From assembly GCA_003567075.1 (NCBI GenBank), contig PXAU01000270.1:1-15909 (forward strand): a stretch of DNA of 15,909 nt, in the 5' to 3' direction. Position 1 is the stretch's first letter. Each line of letters opens with the position of its first letter. The notes under the pieces are model-generated. The model was not told where the DNA came from and searched no databases. It worked only from the letters and a program-made list of their open reading frames with translations. Of this stretch, positions 13,623 through 15,909 are shown piece after piece. The stretch is from Trueperaceae bacterium (lineage in GTDB: Bacteria > Deinococcota > Deinococci > Deinococcales > Trueperaceae). The translations under genes were made by a program, and so were the position numbers.

Positions 13623-14872
13623 GGCCTGCCCGGGCGTTCGACGGGCGCGTTCGGGCGCGCGCGTTGCCGCTGGCGCTCGTGGCCGCGCTGCTGCTGAGCG
13701 CCTGCACCGGCACCTTCCTGGAGGGCACGCCGCTCGTGCTGCTGGTGGCAACCGGCGGCGAGGACGCGCCCTCGCGGGTGGTGGCCTTCTTGGTGGAGCC
13801 GCCAGGTCCTGCCACGCCGCGGCAGGTGACGCCGCTAGAGGGCACGAACCTGGTTCCCGACCTGACGCTGCCGCTGCGCGCCTGGGACTGGCAGGATCGT
13901 GATCCCCTGGCCGCCGGCGCCGACGCCGCCCGCACCCGCCTGGTCGTCCTGGCCACGCGGCAGGAGCGCGACGTGGGCGCCCGCGCCGCCCTCCTGCACC
14001 GCTACGATCTGGCCGCGTTCGACGTCGACGACCCGACACCGCTCGCGCCACGCGACCCAGCGCCGCTGGAGCTCGTGCGCGAGGGCCGCTGGAGCGAGGC
14101 CGCGTTCCCCGTCGCCGAAGGCGTCCAGGCGCCGGAGGACGGCGTCTGCCTCACTGACGTGGCGGTGTCCTCGGAGGGTCGCTACGTCGCCCTGCTCGAT
14201 CGTCGCGCCGACTGCCAAGCGGGCGATCGCAGCGTCGGTCTGCACGTGCTGGACCTCGAGGCGCCGGCGCTCGTATGGAGCAGCACGCCCGACGACGTCG
14301 CCCCGGCCCAGCTGGTGCTGGACCAGGAGCGGGAACGGCTCGACGTCTGGACGCGCACCGCCAGCGGGTATGCGTGGCGCCAGCTGGCGTTGGACACGCT
14401 CATCCTGGGGCCGGAGCGGCAGCGCCTGGGCACCGCGCTGGTGGACGTCGCGGCCGCCAACGACGCGCGCTGGGCGTTGGCCGGCGGGCGCCTGCGGGTG
14501 GTGAGCGATGACGACGACGGCGAGCCGGGCGTGGCCTCGGCGAGCGGCAGCGACCGACGCTTCGTGCCCACCGCAGCGCGGCTGCCGGTGGTGATCGTGG
14601 GCGCCGATCTGGTGGTCCACCCGAGCGCCGCCAGCGCTGCCCTCGGTTCCTTCGCGCGGCGCTACGTCGATGGCGACACGGACGTGCCCGACCAACTCAC
14701 GTACCTGCTTCGCAGCGGCGCCATCGACACCCTCGACCTGCTGGTGCTGAACCCGGAGCTGCCGCTACGGGAGGGGGTGCGCGAGGCCTACCGTGACCCG
14801 CCGGGCGCGCCGCTGCTCGACGCTCCCCGCCGCCTCACGGCCTTCCGTCCGCTGCGGCTGCCGTCGCCTTAA
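13619..14872 (+). CDS. Predicted lipoprotein of the lpt operon, function unknown
   Basis: This 417-residue protein has an Arg-rich N-terminus, a hydrophobic stretch and a lipobox LLLSAC with C29, so it should be lipid-anchored. The GTG at 13619 overlaps the lptD stop as GTGA, giving strong coupling to lptD. The mature part reads like a beta-propeller, though without a firm repeat. Examples are LTDVAVSSEGRYVALLDRR (178-196), VGLHVLDLE and the later segments QLALDTLI, WALAGGRLRVVSDDDDGEPG. C177 and C199 could form a disulfide. It is not recognisable as LptE, which is about 190 residues, but it takes the position where a barrel-associated lipoprotein would be expected. It could instead be an unrelated propeller lipoprotein. 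The last 38 bp overlap the end of plsX on the other strand. Confidence 0.75.
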   Translation: MRPARAFDGRVRARALPLALVAALLLSACTGTFLEGTPLVLLVATGGEDAPSRVVAFLVEPPGPATPRQVTPLEGTNLVPDLTLPLRAWDWQDRDPLAAGADAARTRLVVLATRQERDVGARAALLHRYDLAAFDVDDPTPLAPRDPAPLELVREGRWSEAAFPVAEGVQAPEDGVCLTDVAVSSEGRYVALLDRRADCQAGDRSVGLHVLDLEAPALVWSSTPDDVAPAQLVLDQERERLDVWTRTASGYAWRQLALDTLILGPERQRLGTALVDVAAANDARWALAGGRLRVVSDDDDGEPGVASASGSDRRFVPTAARLPVVIVGADLVVHPSAASAALGSFARRYVDGDTDVPDQLTYLLRSGAIDTLDLLVLNPELPLREGVREAYRDPPGAPLLDAPRRLTAFRPLRLPSP

Positions 14873-15848
14873 CCGCCTCGGCGATGCGCGCGGGCAGGTC
14901 GGCCGCGACCAACCGGCGCGCGGTCCGGATGCCGCTGGCCACCGCGCGGGCGTCGGACGAGCCGTGGCCGATGAAGGCGTTGCCGGCCACGCCCAGCAGC
15001 GGCTCGGCCCCAACCTCGGCGGGATCGAGCCGCAGCGCCACGCGCTTGAGCGCCGGCTTGGCCAGCAGACCGCCCAGCTTCGAGCGCAGGTCGCTCCGTA
15101 GCGCCTCGCGGACCATCCCGAACAGCACCTTGGCCTCGCCCTCGGCCAGCTTGAGCATCACGTTGCCGGTGAAGCCGTCGGTGACGACGACGTCGACGTT
15201 GCCGCGCAGCAGGTCACGCCCCTCGACGTTGCCGTGGAAGGCGATGCCGGGCGTGCGCGCGAGCAGCGCGTGCGCCTCGCGGGTGAGCTCGTTCCCCTTC
15301 TCGGGCTCCTCGCCGATCGACATCAGGCCGATGCTGGGCGCCTCCCGGCCGTAGATGGCCCGCGCGTACGCGTCGCCCATCAGCGCGAACTGTTGCAGGA
15401 ACGAGGGGCGGCAGTCGGCGTTCGCGCCGGCGTCGATGAGCGCCGTGAAAGCGCCACGGGCGTTGGGGATGTTGGTCAGGATCGCCGGCCGCTCCACGCC
15501 GCGGACGCGTCCCAGCAGCAGCAACGCAGCCGCCATCGTGGCGCCCGAGTGCCCCATCGACACGCACGCCCCGGCGCGTCCCGCCTTGACCATGCGGGTG
15601 GCCACCACGACGCTCGCTTCCTTGCGCCGCCGCACATCGGTGGCAGGATCGTCCATGCCGATCACGTCGGGCGCGTGCTCGATCGGCAGCTCGCCGCCGC
15701 GTTCGCGCAACAGCGCACGCAGCCGCGCTTCGTCGCCGACCAGCACCACGCGGGCGCCCTCGGCAGCGGCCCGGAGCGCGCCATCGACGGCAGCCTCGGG
15801 CATGTGGTCGCCACCCATGGCGTCGAGCGCGATCGGTTCGTCGGTCAC
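14835..15848 (-). CDS. plsX: Phosphate acyltransferase PlsX
   Basis: This 337-residue protein has the family's normal length. PlsX makes acyl-phosphate from acyl-ACP, feeding PlsY for phosphatidic acid synthesis at the membrane. Motifs seen include IALDAMGGDHMPEAAV (6-21), VSMGHSGATMAAALLLLGRV, PNARGAFTALIDAGAN, SIGEEPEKGNELTREAH, FHGNVEGRDLL, VTDGFTGNVMLK and GNAFIGHGSSDARAV, all in the usual order. The GTG at 15846-15848 lies 6 nt after a TAGACT box, so the mRNA is probably leaderless. In many bacteria plsX is next to fab genes; here it stands alone between the convergent lpt operon and a divergent probable PHP-domain gene. Confidence 0.95.
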   Translation of the reverse strand: MTDEPIALDAMGGDHMPEAAVDGALRAAAEGARVVLVGDEARLRALLRERGGELPIEHAPDVIGMDDPATDVRRRKEASVVVATRMVKAGRAGACVSMGHSGATMAAALLLLGRVRGVERPAILTNIPNARGAFTALIDAGANADCRPSFLQQFALMGDAYARAIYGREAPSIGLMSIGEEPEKGNELTREAHALLARTPGIAFHGNVEGRDLLRGNVDVVVTDGFTGNVMLKLAEGEAKVLFGMVREALRSDLRSKLGGLLAKPALKRVALRLDPAEVGAEPLLGVAGNAFIGHGSSDARAVASGIRTARRLVAADLPARIAEAVKATAAAADGRP

Positions 15849-15854
15849 GGTCGG

Positions 15855-15860
15855 AGTCTA
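15855..15860 (-). promoter_or_regulatory. Leaderless-type -10 promoter of plsX
   Basis: TAGACT on the minus strand is followed by 6 nt (CCGACC) and then the plsX GTG. The same geometry is seen at lptF and the amidohydrolase gene. No Shine-Dalgarno site is present. Confidence 0.6.
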
Positions 15861-15874
15861 CCCCGTCGAGGCGG

Positions 15875-15880
15875 TATCCT
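15875..15880 (+). promoter_or_regulatory. Leaderless-type -10 promoter of the right-edge gene
   Basis: TATCCT is followed by 7 nt and then GTG, the same spacing as mazG. The box lies in a 39-bp gap shared with the divergent plsX promoter. Confidence 0.5.
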
Positions 15881-15887
15881 GCCCGGC

Positions 15888-15909
15888 GTGGAGCTCGACC
15901 TGCACACCT
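15888..15909 (+). CDS. Start of a probable PHP-domain protein (partial)
   Basis: Seven codons are visible before the window ends, reading VELDLHT from a GTG. The start DLHTH is the first metal-binding motif of PHP (polymerase and histidinol phosphatase) domains, so the product is probably a PHP-family phosphoesterase. The second His of the motif lies beyond the edge. A TATCCT box 7 nt upstream supports this start. It is divergent from plsX. Identity rests on very few residues. Confidence 0.55.

Noticed and set aside
12576..14051. 491-codon minus-strand open frame opposite lptD and the lipoprotein gene
   Set aside because: Its composition is Arg/Gln/Ala/Pro-rich and without motifs, and it mirrors the coding-strand codon bias; the sense genes have signal peptides and coupling overlaps.
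1..15909. CRISPR array, IS element, tRNA or rRNA
   Set aside because: No spaced direct repeats, transposase motifs, terminal inverted repeats or RNA-gene signatures were seen; nearly all DNA is accounted for by protein genes.

Overview
The window (about 15.9 kb, very high GC, almost no non-coding DNA) looks like an ordinary chromosomal segment from a high-GC diderm bacterium. My best guess is the Deinococcota, possibly a Truepera-like lineage. This is an inference from five features: very high GC; tightly packed genes with 4-base stop/start overlaps; frequent GTG starts; transcription units that begin with a TANNNT box 6-7 nt before the start codon (leaderless promoters, as described in Deinococcus); and Lpt outer-membrane genes beside PlsX, a long TrmB and a DUF4388 protein. 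There are no mobile elements, CRISPR arrays, rRNA or tRNA genes.

Layout. Positions 41-1752 (minus) hold a two-gene ABC exporter, ATPase then permease. A possible further gene starts at the left edge. Positions 1830-4497 (minus) hold mazG, a CoA-type Nudix hydrolase and a kinase with three ATP-cone-like repeats followed by a 2-phosphoglycerate-kinase-like P-loop domain. This set is translationally coupled and driven from a leaderless-type promoter before mazG. Positions 4617-8449 (minus) hold a second unit: a nitrilase-superfamily amidohydrolase, a DUF4388 protein, trmB with a long C-terminal extension, and a PgeF/YfiH-type protein whose start is unclear.

Positions 8546-14872 (plus) form an outer-membrane lipid-transport operon. 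It contains two LptF/LptG-type permeases, a 986-residue LptD/OstA-like beta-barrel protein and an unrecognised 417-residue lipoprotein. The LptD-like protein has exactly four cysteines, a CxxC in the N-terminal domain and a CC pair near the C-terminus. This recalls the four cysteines that form the LptD disulfides in E. coli. The operon converges on plsX (14835-15848, minus), and the two coding regions overlap tail to tail by 38 bp. plsX is divergent from the first codons of a probable PHP-domain protein at the right edge.

The most interesting items are the compact lptF-lptG-lptD-lipoprotein cassette (what does it export, and is the lipoprotein an LptE substitute?), the triple ATP-cone kinase, and the repeated leaderless promoter geometry. 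That geometry fixes several start codons and agrees across independent transcription units.
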